From assembly GCA_964504305.1 (NCBI GenBank), contig CAZDEB010000010.1, forward strand, positions 62,001-126,000: DNA of 64,000 bases, in the 5' to 3' direction. Below the pieces are notes generated by a model. It saw nothing but the letters and a program-made list of their open reading frames with translations. It was not told where the DNA came from and made no database searches. Shown in pieces: positions 1 to 7,790 of this stretch (positions are counted from its first letter, which is position 1; each line of letters begins with the position of its first letter). The stretch comes from UBA11606 sp964504305 (GTDB lineage: Bacteria > Actinomycetota > Acidimicrobiia > Acidimicrobiales > Aldehydirespiratoraceae). The position numbers and the translations under genes are program-made.

Positions 1-675
1 AACGCGTACTTGCCGTTCAACTACATCGACGCCGAGACCGGCAATCCCGACGGCTGGGACTATGCCGCGATCGATGACATTTGCAGCCGTCTCAACTGTG
101 TGCCGGATTATCAGACGTTCGAGTGGGATCCGATGATCCAGGCGGTTTCTGACGGCCAGTTCGATCTTGCTGCTGATGGCATCACGATTACCGATGAGCG
201 CTCGCAGATCGTCGATTTCTCTGATGGCTACATCAACATCGATCAGCGAGTGCTGGTTGGCGTTGATAGCGATATCGATGGTCCTGATGCTCTTGCTGCG
301 TCTGATTGCAACGTTGCTTCGGTTGGTGGCACCACCAATTACGACACCGCTGTTGATCTCGTTGGCGAGGACCGCATCACCCTTTATGACGAGTTCGGGT
401 TCGTTGTGCAGGCTGTGATCGTGGGTGACGCTTGTGCGACCATCATCGACGAGACCGCCGGTCAGGGTTACATCGGCGAGAACGCCGACAAGATCCAGCT
501 TGTGGGCGACTCGTTGTCGGCCGATCAGTTGGGCTTCATCTTCCCGCTCGGTTCTGACCTTGTTGATCCGTTCAATCAGGCAATCGCGGCGATGAAGGCT
601 GACGGAACGATGGACACTTTGGGACAGCAGTACTTCTCTGGTGCGTTCACGATTACTTACGACGACATCCAATAA
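1..675 (+). CDS. Amino-acid ABC transporter, periplasmic-type substrate-binding protein (5' truncated)
   Basis: Family 3 solute-binding protein that captures a polar amino acid outside the membrane and delivers it to the permease encoded next. The reading frame is open to base 1, so the N-terminus and its lipoprotein or signal sequence lie outside the window; about 224 residues remain. The visible part contains the family-typical segment DGITITDERSQIVDFSDGY, followed by the second lobe and a C-terminal run resembling AIAAMKADGTMDTLGQQYF. It is followed by a hairpin and then the permease and ATPase genes, which supports the transporter assignment. The substrate (glutamate, glutamine, arginine or similar) cannot be told from this fragment. 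Confidence 0.9.
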   Translation, partial: NAYLPFNYIDAETGNPDGWDYAAIDDICSRLNCVPDYQTFEWDPMIQAVSDGQFDLAADGITITDERSQIVDFSDGYINIDQRVLVGVDSDIDGPDALAASDCNVASVGGTTNYDTAVDLVGEDRITLYDEFGFVVQAVIVGDACATIIDETAGQGYIGENADKIQLVGDSLSADQLGFIFPLGSDLVDPFNQAIAAMKADGTMDTLGQQYFSGAFTITYDDIQ

Positions 676-729
676 TCGGTTGTTGGTTGTGAGCACCGTT
701 CGCACCATGTGAACGGATGTGTTTTACTT

Positions 730-762
730 GCGGGGCATCGGAGTGTTTCTTCGGTGCCCCGC
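730..762 (+). terminator. Hairpin between binding-protein and permease genes (attenuator-like)
   Basis: GCGGGGCATCG (730-740) can pair with CGGTGCCCCGC (752-762) around an 11-nt loop, with one wobble pair. It is followed by a weakly T-rich stretch. Position after the binding-protein stop and before the permease suggests partial termination or mRNA stabilisation, so that more binding protein than permease is made. It also argues against a permease start at 709. Confidence 0.6.
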
Positions 763-798
763 TTGTCTGTTTTGGCAACTGAGCACCTTGGAGACCTT

Positions 799-1599
799 GT
801 GACTTCCCAGACCACCGTGGCGAAACGGCGCCGCGAGCACGACGACTGGTGGGAGCGGTTCCCGTGGTGGGGAGTGCTTGTCGCTGCGGTCATTGGTGCG
901 ATGGGGTTGAAGATCGCCCTTGACGCTGATTACGACCTTGCGTGGAAGAACATTTATCCAGGGGTTTGGACCACGATCAAAGCGACTTTTTACGCGTTTG
1001 GTATCGCTTTTGTGTTGGGGCTTGTTTCGGGCATTGGTCAGGTGTCGCGAAACGTTGTGGCCCGAAACGTGGCCCGCGCCTACGTCGAGTTGGTGCGCGG
1101 TATCCCGATTTTGCCCTTGATCTTCACACTGGCGCTGGTGGTCATTCCTGACGTTTCGGCCAAACTCGGTTTTGCCAATAGTGTCCCCAACTTTTGGCGG
1201 GCGATCATTGCCTTGGCGTTGATCTATGGCGCCTATATGGCCGAGATTTTCAGGGGCGGGATCCAGTCAATTTCTCCGGGCCAACGCGAGGCCGGTCGTT
1301 CTCTGGGTCTCACTTACCCACAAACGATGCGTTACGTGGTGTTGCCTCAGGCGGCCCGGGCGATCATCCCTCCGATGGGTAACGACTTCATCGCGATCCT
1401 CAAGGACACGTCGCTGTTGTCGGTGCTCGGTGTGCTCGAGTTGACCCGAAACACTCGCCAGTACAGCGCTCAGACGTTCCTGTTCCGTGAGGGCTATTTC
1501 ACTCTCACGTTCATCTACCTGGTGCTGGTGGTCGCCTTGTCGTTGTCGCTTACTCAGCTTGAAAAGTACATGTCTCGCGACCGGGAGGGCGAACGATGA
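799..1599 (+). CDS. Amino-acid ABC transporter permease (HisMQ/GltK family)
   Basis: Inner-membrane permease of about 266 residues for polar amino acid uptake. It has several hydrophobic segments and the EAA-loop region GIQSISPGQREAGRSLGL followed by YVVLPQAARAIIPP, which contacts the ATPase. I choose GTG at 799, preceded by GGAG, rather than the upstream ATG at 709, because the longer form would translate through the intergenic hairpin and begin with non-membrane sequence. The stop codon overlaps the start of the ATPase gene (ATGA), implying coupled translation. One permease gene only is present, so the membrane unit is probably a homodimer. Confidence 0.9.
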   Translation: MTSQTTVAKRRREHDDWWERFPWWGVLVAAVIGAMGLKIALDADYDLAWKNIYPGVWTTIKATFYAFGIAFVLGLVSGIGQVSRNVVARNVARAYVELVRGIPILPLIFTLALVVIPDVSAKLGFANSVPNFWRAIIALALIYGAYMAEIFRGGIQSISPGQREAGRSLGLTYPQTMRYVVLPQAARAIIPPMGNDFIAILKDTSLLSVLGVLELTRNTRQYSAQTFLFREGYFTLTFIYLVLVVALSLSLTQLEKYMSRDREGER

Positions 1600-2330
1600 G
1601 CACCATGATCGATGTGCAGCGACTCAAGAAGACGTTCAACAAGACAATTCACGCGGTGCGCGGTGTCGATCTCACCGTTGCCAAGGGCGAGGTTGTGGTG
1701 ATCGTCGGGCCGTCGGGGTCGGGCAAGTCCACCGTGTTGCGGTGCATGAATTTGTTGGAGATCCCGACCGAGGGCGACATTTGGATCGATGGCGTGAACC
1801 TGGTCGACGAGGCAACCGATCTCGACGCGGCCCGCGCCGAGTTGGGCATGGTGTTTCAGCAGTTCAACCTGTTCCCTCACCTCACGGTGTTGGGCAATAT
1901 CACGTTGGCTCAGCGCAAGGTACGGGGCCGCTCCGACGAGGACGCTGAGGCTATGGCTCTTCGCCAACTCGAACGGGTGGGTATTCCCGAGAAGGCGAAC
2001 GCGTATCCGCGTCAGCTATCCGGCGGCCAGCAGCAACGGGTTGCTATTGCGCGAGCTCTGGCAATGGAACCGAAGGTCATGTTGTTTGATGAGCCGACGT
2101 CTGCGCTCGATCCGGAGATGATCAAAGAGGTTTTGGATGTGATGCTCGAGTTGGCGGCCGACGGCATGACAATGGCGGTGGTTACTCACGAGATGGGGTT
2201 TGCTAGGGCTGCCGCGGACCGGGTGTATTTCATCGACGAAGGGACGATCGTCGAGTCGGGGACTCCTGAGGAAATCTTTGACAACCCTCAGAACGATCGC
2301 ACCAAGGCGTTCTTCGACAAGATCCTCTGA
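1596..2330 (+). CDS. Amino-acid ABC transporter ATP-binding protein (GlnQ family)
   Basis: ATPase subunit (244 residues) that powers the transporter encoded just upstream. Walker A is GPSGSGKST near residue 40, the signature motif is LSGGQQQR, Walker B is VMLFDEPTSALD, and the switch histidine lies in VVTHEMGFA. Length and sequence fit the GlnQ/HisP polar amino acid group. The start overlaps the permease stop by four bases. It ends 38 bp from the stop of the convergent fdhD gene, a gap largely occupied by a short tandem duplication. Confidence 0.95.
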   Translation: MSTMIDVQRLKKTFNKTIHAVRGVDLTVAKGEVVVIVGPSGSGKSTVLRCMNLLEIPTEGDIWIDGVNLVDEATDLDAARAELGMVFQQFNLFPHLTVLGNITLAQRKVRGRSDEDAEAMALRQLERVGIPEKANAYPRQLSGGQQQRVAIARALAMEPKVMLFDEPTSALDPEMIKEVLDVMLELAADGMTMAVVTHEMGFARAAADRVYFIDEGTIVESGTPEEIFDNPQNDRTKAFFDKIL

Positions 2331-2336
2331 GTTTGC

Positions 2337-2366
2337 TCGGGCATTGGGCAGTCGGGCCTTGGGCAG
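2337..2366. repeat. Two-copy 15-bp tandem duplication in convergent gap
   Basis: TCGGGCATTGGGCAG (2337-2351) is followed directly by TCGGGCCTTGGGCAG (2352-2366), 14 of 15 bases identical. It fills nearly all of the 38-bp gap between the ATPase stop and the fdhD stop. Confidence 0.85.
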
Positions 2367-2368
2367 CG

Positions 2369-3163
2369 TTAATCGACGTAGATTTCGAGAGATCCGTCAC
2401 GGGCAAATCCGGCTAGCTGAAGTCCTGCTCGTTGTGCGGTGGCCGCGGCGAGAGCGGTCGGTGCGCTTACCGCCACAAGGGCCCGAAAGCCGGCTGCCCA
2501 GGCTTTGTGGACCAGTTCGAAGCTGGCTCGTCCGCTCACAACGACGGCCTGTCCTGTGGCCGGCAATTTCGCATCGAGCAAAAGACGGCCTGCCAGTTTG
2601 TCAACGGCGTTGTGACGGCCGACGTCTTCTCGGACCAGCGACACCGTCCCGTTGGATTCGACTACACCGGCCGCGTGAACCGCTCCGGTGGCGTCGAACA
2701 GCTCTTGTTTCGACCGGAGCTGGTCGGGGGCTCCGGCCAGCACCGCCCAGTCGACACGGTCGCCGATGACGGGGTCGAGCCGGGCCGCCAGCTCATCGAT
2801 TTCGTCGGTGCCGCAGAACCCACAAGACGACGTCGTGGTCGCGAGCCGAGGGGTGGCCTCGGGCGCACGACCAGCAGTGGAAACGCTCACAATGTTGAAT
2901 GCCGTTGCGGCCGCCGAACCGTTGGCGCAGTACTTGACCTCTACAACCTGTTCGCCGCCCAGCAGGCCCTCGTTGTGACAAAACCCGACGGCTAGTTCGA
3001 AGTCGTGGCCAGGCGTGCGCATGGTGGTGGCCACCCGCACACCGTCCAACTCGATAGCGAGGGGCTCCTCGGTGGCCAAGGCGTGGGGTTTGCGACCGCG
3101 CTCGGGTGCGTCGCTGGACCACCGGCGAACGAGGCGTTGTTGGCTCCGGGATCGTGGGCTCAC
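2369..3163 (-). CDS. fdhD: Formate dehydrogenase accessory sulfurtransferase FdhD
   Basis: FdhD passes sulfur from the cysteine desulfurase to the molybdenum cofactor of formate dehydrogenase, a step needed for activity. The 264-residue protein has the redox-active CGFCG pair (about residues 114-118), the segment VREDVGRHNAVDK and SGRASFELVHKA, all hallmarks of the family. I take GTG at 3163 as the start because a -10 box, TACGCT, ends exactly six bases upstream; a longer form from GTG at 3205 is possible. No formate dehydrogenase genes lie nearby, but a selenocysteine tRNA gene later in the window fits a selenium-dependent formate dehydrogenase elsewhere in the genome (inference). Confidence 0.93.
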   Translation of the reverse strand: MSPRSRSQQRLVRRWSSDAPERGRKPHALATEEPLAIELDGVRVATTMRTPGHDFELAVGFCHNEGLLGGEQVVEVKYCANGSAAATAFNIVSVSTAGRAPEATPRLATTTSSCGFCGTDEIDELAARLDPVIGDRVDWAVLAGAPDQLRSKQELFDATGAVHAAGVVESNGTVSLVREDVGRHNAVDKLAGRLLLDAKLPATGQAVVVSGRASFELVHKAWAAGFRALVAVSAPTALAAATAQRAGLQLAGFARDGSLEIYVD

Positions 3164-3169
3164 GCCAGT

Positions 3170-3175
3170 AGCGTA
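3170..3175 (-). promoter_or_regulatory. Leaderless -10 box of fdhD
   Basis: TACGCT followed by 6 nt and the GTG at 3163. This supports transcription starting at the start codon and decides between two possible starts. Confidence 0.6.
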
Positions 3176-3206
3176 CGAGGCGATCGTCAGTCCATCGACC
3201 GGCACC

Positions 3207-3212
3207 TAAACT
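3207..3212 (+). promoter_or_regulatory. Leaderless -10 box of the cupin gene
   Basis: TAAACT followed by 7 nt and the ATG at 3220; no Shine-Dalgarno is visible. It is divergent from the fdhD promoter 32 bp away. Confidence 0.6.
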
Positions 3213-3219
3213 CTGTTAC

Positions 3220-3576
3220 ATGGCCGAGATCTTTAGCAACAACGCCGAGACCCTTTCCCGGCCCGTGGACGGCACGTTCGTCGCTCGCTCCGCTACTCAA
3301 GAGTGGCAGCCAAGCGGAACTCCCGGTTTCCTCGTCAAGGCGTTATACGAAGATGCCGAGTCCGGCGAACGAACGTGGCTGATGAAAGTCGAGGCCGGTG
3401 CGTCAGCGCCGCCCCATGCCCACGACGACTACGAGCAGATCTTTGTTCTGGAAGGCACGTTTGACGACGGCGAGAACGTGTACGGCCCCGGCGACTACGC
3501 GGTTCGAGCACCCGGCGTCGATCACTCCTCGGCGAGTGCCGATGGCGCCTTGATGCTGTTGATCTATTCGCGCTAG
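3220..3576 (+). CDS. Small cupin-domain protein (ChrR-like)
   Basis: Single-domain cupin of 118 residues. The metal-binding set is visible as His66 and His68 in PPHAHDDYEQ, Glu72, and His102 in GVDHSS, so it probably binds one metal ion in a small beta-barrel. The segment EQIFVLEGTF is typical of ChrR-type cupins that sense or quench reactive species, but the substrate is unknown. It is transcribed divergently from fdhD and its TAG stop shares four bases with the stop of the convergent nitrobindin gene. Confidence 0.8.
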   Translation: MAEIFSNNAETLSRPVDGTFVARSATQEWQPSGTPGFLVKALYEDAESGERTWLMKVEAGASAPPHAHDDYEQIFVLEGTFDDGENVYGPGDYAVRAPGVDHSSASADGALMLLIYSR

Positions 3577-4061
3577 TCGACGCGCTGCAACACGCTGTGT
3601 AGATGGTGGGTCAGCGGCTCGCCCATGGCCGCCATCCACATGTCGACGCTGAGGGTGTCACCGTCTACAACAAATCGCCTTCGTGTCTCGCGCACGACCT
3701 TGGCTGATGGAGACGTTACGACGGTTTCGGACGCCAAGTCGAGAACGAGGCCGGCTTCGGTGGCTTGCGCTGATCCCAGCAATATTTCGAGGATTCCCGA
3801 AGGTTGGGCCAGGACCAGTTCGACCGAACCCCCGGATTGGGGTCGCAGGTACCCCGCCTCGGCGTGCAATGGCAGCCCAGTTGACGCTTCCTTGGTGCGC
3901 TGGCTCATGGCGACGAACGGCTTACCAACATGACCGAAGTTGAGTTCCTCGCCATAGTCAAAACTGTCGATCGTGGGATAGGCCCCTTGGCCAGGACCAC
4001 GCCAAGAACCCAACAGCGGGATCAACGTCGAGTTCAACGGATGCAGTTCTGGTGCAGTCAT
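3573..4061 (-). CDS. Nitrobindin-type heme-binding beta-barrel (peroxynitrite isomerase family)
   Basis: A 162-residue member of the FABP-like/THAP4 nitrobindin family, which binds ferric heme and converts peroxynitrite to nitrate. The N-terminal signature GSWRGPGQGAYPT (residues 18-30) and the C-terminal histidine cluster THHLHSVLQR, with His155 in the position expected for the heme ligand, are both present. ATG at 4061 has TAAGTT six bases upstream, so the message is probably leaderless. It lies downstream of groL on the same strand but behind a strong terminator, and therefore appears independent. Confidence 0.85.
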   Translation of the reverse strand: MTAPELHPLNSTLIPLLGSWRGPGQGAYPTIDSFDYGEELNFGHVGKPFVAMSQRTKEASTGLPLHAEAGYLRPQSGGSVELVLAQPSGILEILLGSAQATEAGLVLDLASETVVTSPSAKVVRETRRRFVVDGDTLSVDMWMAAMGEPLTHHLHSVLQRVD

Positions 4062-4067
4062 GGCCGC

Positions 4068-4073
4068 AACTTA
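4068..4073 (-). promoter_or_regulatory. Leaderless -10 box of nitrobindin gene
   Basis: TAAGTT, then 6 nt, then ATG at 4061 on the minus strand. Confidence 0.55.
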
Positions 4074-4100
4074 GCTCAGCGGAGTCGCCACAAAACGAAG

Positions 4101-4135
4101 AACGGCCCCACCCGCAGAAGCGAGGTGGGGCCGTT
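4101..4135 (-). terminator. Terminator of groL
   Basis: AACGGCCCCACC (4101-4112) and GGTGGGGCCGTT (4124-4135) form a perfect 12-bp stem with an 11-nt loop. Read on the minus strand it is followed by CTTCGTTTTG. It lies 18 bp beyond the groL stop. Confidence 0.9.
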
Positions 4136-4152
4136 GCGTTAAGCAGACTGGA

Positions 4153-5772
4153 TCAGAAGTCCATGTCGGGCATGCCGCCCATGCCGCTGTCTTCGGGGGC
4201 GTCGGCCACGACTGCTTCGGTCGTGAGGAACAACGCAGCGATCGACGCGGCGTTCTGCAGCGCCGAACGCGTTACCTTGGCAGCGTCGATGATGCCCGAC
4301 TCGACCATGTCGACGTACTCGCCCGTGGCGGCGTTGAGGCCCATGTTGCCTTCGAGGTTGCGTACCTTGTCGACGATTACGCCACCTTCCATACCTGCGT
4401 TGACCGCGATTTGGGTGAGCGGACCTTCGAGGGCACGAGCAACCATGCGAGCACCAACTTGCTCGTCAGCGTCGGCCAGCGAACCGGCCATTGCACTGAC
4501 GGCGGCCTGGGCACGGATGAGAGTGGTTCCGCCACCGGCGACGACGCCTTCTTCGATTGCCGCCTTGGTGGTGGACACGGCGTCTTCGATGCGGTGCTTC
4601 TTTTCCTTGAGCTCGACTTCGGTAGCCGCCCCGACCTTCAAGACGGCAACGCCGCCGGAGAGCTTGGCGAGCCGTTCTTGCAGCTTTTCGCGGTCGTAGT
4701 CGGAATCGGTGTTCTCGATCTCGGCTTTGATCTGGGCGATGCGACCGTTGACGTCGGCGCTTTCGCCGGCCCCTTCGACGATGGTGGTTTCGTCCTTGGC
4801 CACCACAACCTTGCGGGCGGTGCCGAGAACGTCGAGACCGATGCTGTCGAGCTTGAGCCCGACCTCTTCGGAGATGACCTGGGCACCGGTGAGGATCGCC
4901 ATGTCTTGCAACATGGCCTTGCGGCGTTCGCCAAAGCCAGGAGCCTTGACCGAAACCGAGGTGAAGGTGCCGCGGATCTTGTTGACAACCAGGGTGGCCA
5001 ACGCTTCGCCTTCGACATCTTCGGCAACGATCAACAGGGGCCGCGAGGTCTGCATGACCTTTTCGAGCACTGGCACGAGGTCGCGTACGTTGCTGATCTT
5101 GGAGGCCACGAACAAGATATAGGGGTCGTCGAGTACGGCTTCCATCCGCTCGGCGTCGGTCACGCTGTAAGGGGAGATGTAACCCTTGTCGAAGCGCATG
5201 CCTTCGACAAGATCCATCTCGAGACCGAAGGTCTGGCCTTCTTCGACGGTAATGACGCCGTCCTTGCCGACCTTGTCGATCGCATCGGCAATGGTGGCAC
5301 CGATTTCGGGATCGGCCGAAGAGATGCCAGCGACATTGGCGATCTGGTCTTTGTCCTCGGAGACGTCTTGGGAGTTCTCACGAATCGATGCAACCGCGGC
5401 TTCGACTGCTGCCTCGATGCCCTTCTTGAGCGACATGGGGTTGGCCCCCGCGGCCACGTTTCGGAGACCTTCGCGAACCATCGACCATGCGAGGACGGTG
5501 GCGGTGGTCGTGCCGTCGCCGGCGACATCGTCGGTCTTCTTGGCAACTTCTTTGACCAGTTCGGCCCCGATGCGCTCGAAAGGGTCTTCGAGTTCGATTT
5601 CCTTGGCGATGGACACACCATCGTTGGTGATGGTGGGTGCGCCCCACTTCTTTTCGAGCACCACGTTGCGGCCCTTGGGGCCGAGCGTGACTCGAACCGC
5701 ATCGGCGAGTTGGTTCATGCCAGCTTCGAGACCGCGGCGGGCCTTCTCATCGAATTGAATGGTCTTTGCCAT
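4153..5772 (-). CDS. groL: Chaperonin GroEL (Hsp60)
   Basis: Cytoplasmic 60-kDa chaperonin of about 539 residues that folds proteins in a double-ring complex with GroES. The N-terminus MAKTIQFDEKARRGLEAG, the ATP-binding segment GDGTTTATVLA and the C-terminal Gly-Met tail GMGGMPDMDF are typical of GroEL2-type proteins. The start is the ATG at 5772, with AGGAGGA seven bases upstream; the longer open frame from 5814 would run through the CIRCE operator. No groES is adjacent, which is usual for a second groL copy in actinobacteria. A CIRCE element upstream indicates HrcA control. Confidence 0.97.
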   Translation of the reverse strand: MAKTIQFDEKARRGLEAGMNQLADAVRVTLGPKGRNVVLEKKWGAPTITNDGVSIAKEIELEDPFERIGAELVKEVAKKTDDVAGDGTTTATVLAWSMVREGLRNVAAGANPMSLKKGIEAAVEAAVASIRENSQDVSEDKDQIANVAGISSADPEIGATIADAIDKVGKDGVITVEEGQTFGLEMDLVEGMRFDKGYISPYSVTDAERMEAVLDDPYILFVASKISNVRDLVPVLEKVMQTSRPLLIVAEDVEGEALATLVVNKIRGTFTSVSVKAPGFGERRKAMLQDMAILTGAQVISEEVGLKLDSIGLDVLGTARKVVVAKDETTIVEGAGESADVNGRIAQIKAEIENTDSDYDREKLQERLAKLSGGVAVLKVGAATEVELKEKKHRIEDAVSTTKAAIEEGVVAGGGTTLIRAQAAVSAMAGSLADADEQVGARMVARALEGPLTQIAVNAGMEGGVIVDKVRNLEGNMGLNAATGEYVDMVESGIIDAAKVTRSALQNAASIAALFLTTEAVVADAPEDSGMGGMPDMDF

Positions 5773-5794
5773 CAGTCCTCCTAGAACGGATTTG

Positions 5795-5806
5795 AGCGCA
5801 AGCGCT
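5795..5806. promoter_or_regulatory. Inverted repeat AGCGC-AA-GCGCT in groL leader
   Basis: A perfect 5-bp inverted repeat with a 2-nt centre sits between the CIRCE element and the groL ribosome binding site. It could be a second operator half or a small leader hairpin; function is inferred only from position. Confidence 0.35.
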
Positions 5807-5807
5807 T

Positions 5808-5834
5808 TTGGCACTCTCGTGCCGAGACTGCTAA
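5808..5834. promoter_or_regulatory. CIRCE operator (HrcA binding site) of groL
   Basis: TTGGCACTC (5808-5816), a 9-nt spacer and GACTGCTAA (5826-5834) match the CIRCE consensus TTAGCACTC-N9-GAGTGCTAA with one mismatch in each arm and the exact spacer length. It is placed upstream of groL. Confidence 0.9.
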
Positions 5835-5878
5835 TTCAACCCGGAGGGCAACAATTTCGCAACCCCGAAACAAGTGGT

Positions 5879-6151
5879 TCAGCCGCCAGCCACCGCGGCA
5901 ACGATGCTCAACTCGGCATGTGGCTCTACCGCATGGTTCACGCCGCCACAGCCGCGAGCGTTCGTATCGCCGACAAACACGTTTACAAAGCGGAGGATCT
6001 GACCATTCTCGTCCAGGATCCGCTCGGCAAAGCCCGGAAACTGGCTCTCGAGGTCGGCCAACACCTCACCGACCGTTTCGCCAGAAGCGGTGACGGAAAG
6101 AGCGCCGTTGGCGAGGGGGCGAAGAGTGGTGGGGATTCGCACGGTAGGCAC
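5879..6151 (-). CDS. CysO-like ubiquitin-fold sulfur carrier protein (MoaD/ThiS family)
   Basis: A 90-residue beta-grasp protein ending in the double glycine (AVAGG) that is thiocarboxylated in sulfur-carrier proteins. The N-terminal IPTTLRPLANG and the internal LRFVNVFVGD resemble mycobacterial CysO, which donates sulfur for cysteine synthesis with CysM, more than MoaD or ThiS. The usual partners cysM and the Mec protease are not adjacent. GTG at 6151 has TAGACT seven bases upstream, so a leaderless message is likely. The exact pathway remains an inference from similarity. Confidence 0.8.
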   Translation of the reverse strand: MPTVRIPTTLRPLANGALSVTASGETVGEVLADLESQFPGFAERILDENGQILRFVNVFVGDTNARGCGGVNHAVEPHAELSIVAAVAGG

Positions 6152-6158
6152 GTCGAAA

Positions 6159-6164
6159 AGTCTA
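6159..6164 (-). promoter_or_regulatory. Leaderless -10 box of cysO-like gene
   Basis: TAGACT, then 7 nt, then GTG at 6151. Confidence 0.55.
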
Positions 6165-6297
6165 TTCGCGACTTGCCGATCCCACGATCTTATTACGAAC
6201 CGGCAAACATTGGTTCAGTCACCCGCCTAACGAACCGATGCCTGAACTTCACCGTGGTTTTGGTTGCCACGGGACGCAACGACGGGGTGGAGAAACG

Positions 6298-6510
6298 ATG
6301 AACGCGCACAATTCTGCCGTACCGGAACGTCTCGCCGAGTTGGTTGTCGCCCTCAGCGGAACCGACGACCGTACGGCCCGCGTGGCTCTCTACGACGCCC
6401 GCGATAGGCAAGCAACGTTTGGTGACGACCTCACCAGCGTCGCGGCGGCCTTGGTTACGATCCGCCATCGCAAAAACCAGCCGCGGGAATCGGTAGCCAC
6501 AGGGGGCTAG
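6298..6510 (+). CDS. Small hypothetical protein, 70 residues
   Basis: Not recognised. The start is taken at ATG 6298 because GGTGGAG lies a few bases upstream; the frame extends further back to 6238 but without a ribosome binding site. The protein is soluble-looking and probably helical, with segments such as ERLAELVVALSGTDDRTAR and a basic stretch RHRKNQPRE near the C-terminus. It precedes the small membrane protein gene at 6547 by 36 bp. Confidence 0.5.
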   Translation: MNAHNSAVPERLAELVVALSGTDDRTARVALYDARDRQATFGDDLTSVAAALVTIRHRKNQPRESVATGG

Positions 6511-6533
6511 TACCGCGCGCCGCCTAAGCGATC

Positions 6534-6539
6534 TAACAT
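6534..6539 (+). promoter_or_regulatory. Leaderless -10 box of small membrane protein gene
   Basis: TAACAT, then 7 nt, then ATG at 6547. Confidence 0.5.
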
Positions 6540-6546
6540 CGCGGCC

Positions 6547-6774
6547 ATGAGTTCAGACGCCGACCGCTCCTCACCTGCTCGACTCCCCGTCGTAAAGACC
6601 TCGTCCATGTCGCTCCCAGCCCGTGTCGTAACCTTCGGTCTCGCGGCGTTCGGGCTGATCATGATGGTCCAGTGGGTCCTGGGGTCACTGATCGGCATAA
6701 TCAAGTTCGGCTTGTTCGTTGCGATCGTTATCGCCGCGGTTAGTTGGGTCATTTCGGCGAAAGCCAAGCGCTGA
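6547..6774 (+). CDS. Small membrane protein, 75 residues
   Basis: Not recognised by family. The first 25 residues are polar; the rest is dominated by two hydrophobic stretches, FGLAAFGLIMMVQWVLGSL and FGLFVAIVIAAVSWVI, ending in a basic tail SAKAKR, so two membrane passes or one re-entrant pair are likely. A TAACAT box seven bases upstream supports ATG at 6547. The 3' end overlaps the end of the convergent glycerate kinase gene by 26 bp. Confidence 0.6.
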   Translation: MSSDADRSSPARLPVVKTSSMSLPARVVTFGLAAFGLIMMVQWVLGSLIGIIKFGLFVAIVIAAVSWVISAKAKR

Positions 6775-7756
6775 CCGCATCCGCCACGCAGGCTGCCGCC
6801 ATCTTCGCTGCTCTCTCGCCACCATAAAGCGCGGTAAGACTCGACACCTCTACGTTGGCCTCCGACGAGTCGACAAATGCGTCGGCCGACTCGTCGACCT
6901 GACCAGCGACCACCAATACGGGCGTCTCGGCGGCTGCGCAAAGCTCCAGCACGCCGCCCACGACCTTGCCATCGAACGAGGTCGCATCGAGTTGTCCCTC
7001 GCCCGTGACCACCAAGTCGGCCGCCTCAATTTGGTCGTAAAGCAGCACCGCATCGGCGATTGCCTCGAAACCACCGACGAGCCTCGCTCCCACCGCGGCC
7101 AAACCCCCGGCCAGACCACCAGCGGCGCCGCCACCGACGAGCGACCCAACCTCGACCCCGTACTCATCGAAATAGACCGCCTCGAGACGTTTGAGTCGGG
7201 CCGCCAGCAGCCCAACTTGAGCAGCCGTGGCCCCCTTTTGAGGACCAAACGTTTCGGCGGCCTCGGCAAACAAGCTGCGCACGTCGCAGGCGACAAGCAG
7301 CGACGTTCCTTTGAGCCGTGACGGGGCGGGCATGGCTCGGATGGCACCAAGACCTCCGTCGGTTGTGGCCGACCCCCCTACGCCGACGATTATTTCATCG
7401 GCGCCCGCTTCGAGCGCTCTTGCGATCAACTGGCCAGTGCCCGCGGTCGTTGCTGTCATGGGGTCATTGGCGATGGGCCCACCGGCCGTCGCGAGTCCGG
7501 AGGCCTCGGCCATCTCAATCACCGCTCGCCCGCCGGCGAGGCGCCACTTGGCCTCCACCGCGGTGCGCAAAGGACCGGTGACCGTGGACGAGCGATTGGC
7601 CCCTCCAAACGCGTCGAGCGTCCCTTCGCCCCCGTCGGCCAACGGTTGAACATCGCTGCTCACCCCAGCCCGACTGGCCCCCTCGGCCATAGCGATCGCC
7701 GCATCCGGAGCGGTGAGGGTTCCACGAAACTTGTCGGGACAGGCCAGCAGTCGCAT
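6749..7756 (-). CDS. Glycerate kinase (GlxK/GarK family)
   Basis: Phosphorylates D-glycerate, usually to 2-phosphoglycerate in this family, feeding photorespiratory-type or glyoxylate carbon into glycolysis. Family landmarks are PDKFRGTLTAP at the N-terminus, GVGGSATTDGGLG, FGPQKGAT and TGEGQLDATSFDGKV. The start is ATG at 7756; the longer open frame to 8032 is low-complexity sequence antisense to otsA. At 335 residues it is some 30-40 shorter than usual, with a shortened loop after the GLGAIRA segment. It converges with the small membrane protein gene. Confidence 0.9.
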   Translation of the reverse strand: MRLLACPDKFRGTLTAPDAAIAMAEGASRAGVSSDVQPLADGGEGTLDAFGGANRSSTVTGPLRTAVEAKWRLAGGRAVIEMAEASGLATAGGPIANDPMTATTAGTGQLIARALEAGADEIIVGVGGSATTDGGLGAIRAMPAPSRLKGTSLLVACDVRSLFAEAAETFGPQKGATAAQVGLLAARLKRLEAVYFDEYGVEVGSLVGGGAAGGLAGGLAAVGARLVGGFEAIADAVLLYDQIEAADLVVTGEGQLDATSFDGKVVGGVLELCAAAETPVLVVAGQVDESADAFVDSSEANVEVSSLTALYGGERAAKMAAACVADAVSAWLSPK

Positions 7757-7777
7757 TCCCCCATGGTGCCCGCCGAC

Positions 7778-7783
7778 TAGGTT
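7778..7783 (+). promoter_or_regulatory. Leaderless -10 box of otsA
   Basis: TAGGTT, then 7 nt, then GTG at 7791. Confidence 0.55.
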
Positions 7784-7790
7784 CGAAGCT

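Noticed and set aside
4411..5784. A 457-codon open frame on the plus strand opposite groL
   Set aside because: It is the antisense of a highly conserved gene; long open antisense frames are expected in high-G+C DNA with strong third-position bias, and it has no recognisable motifs.
6749..7756. Glycerate kinase as frameshifted because of its short length
   Set aside because: All motifs are in one frame; the shortening is confined to one loop.
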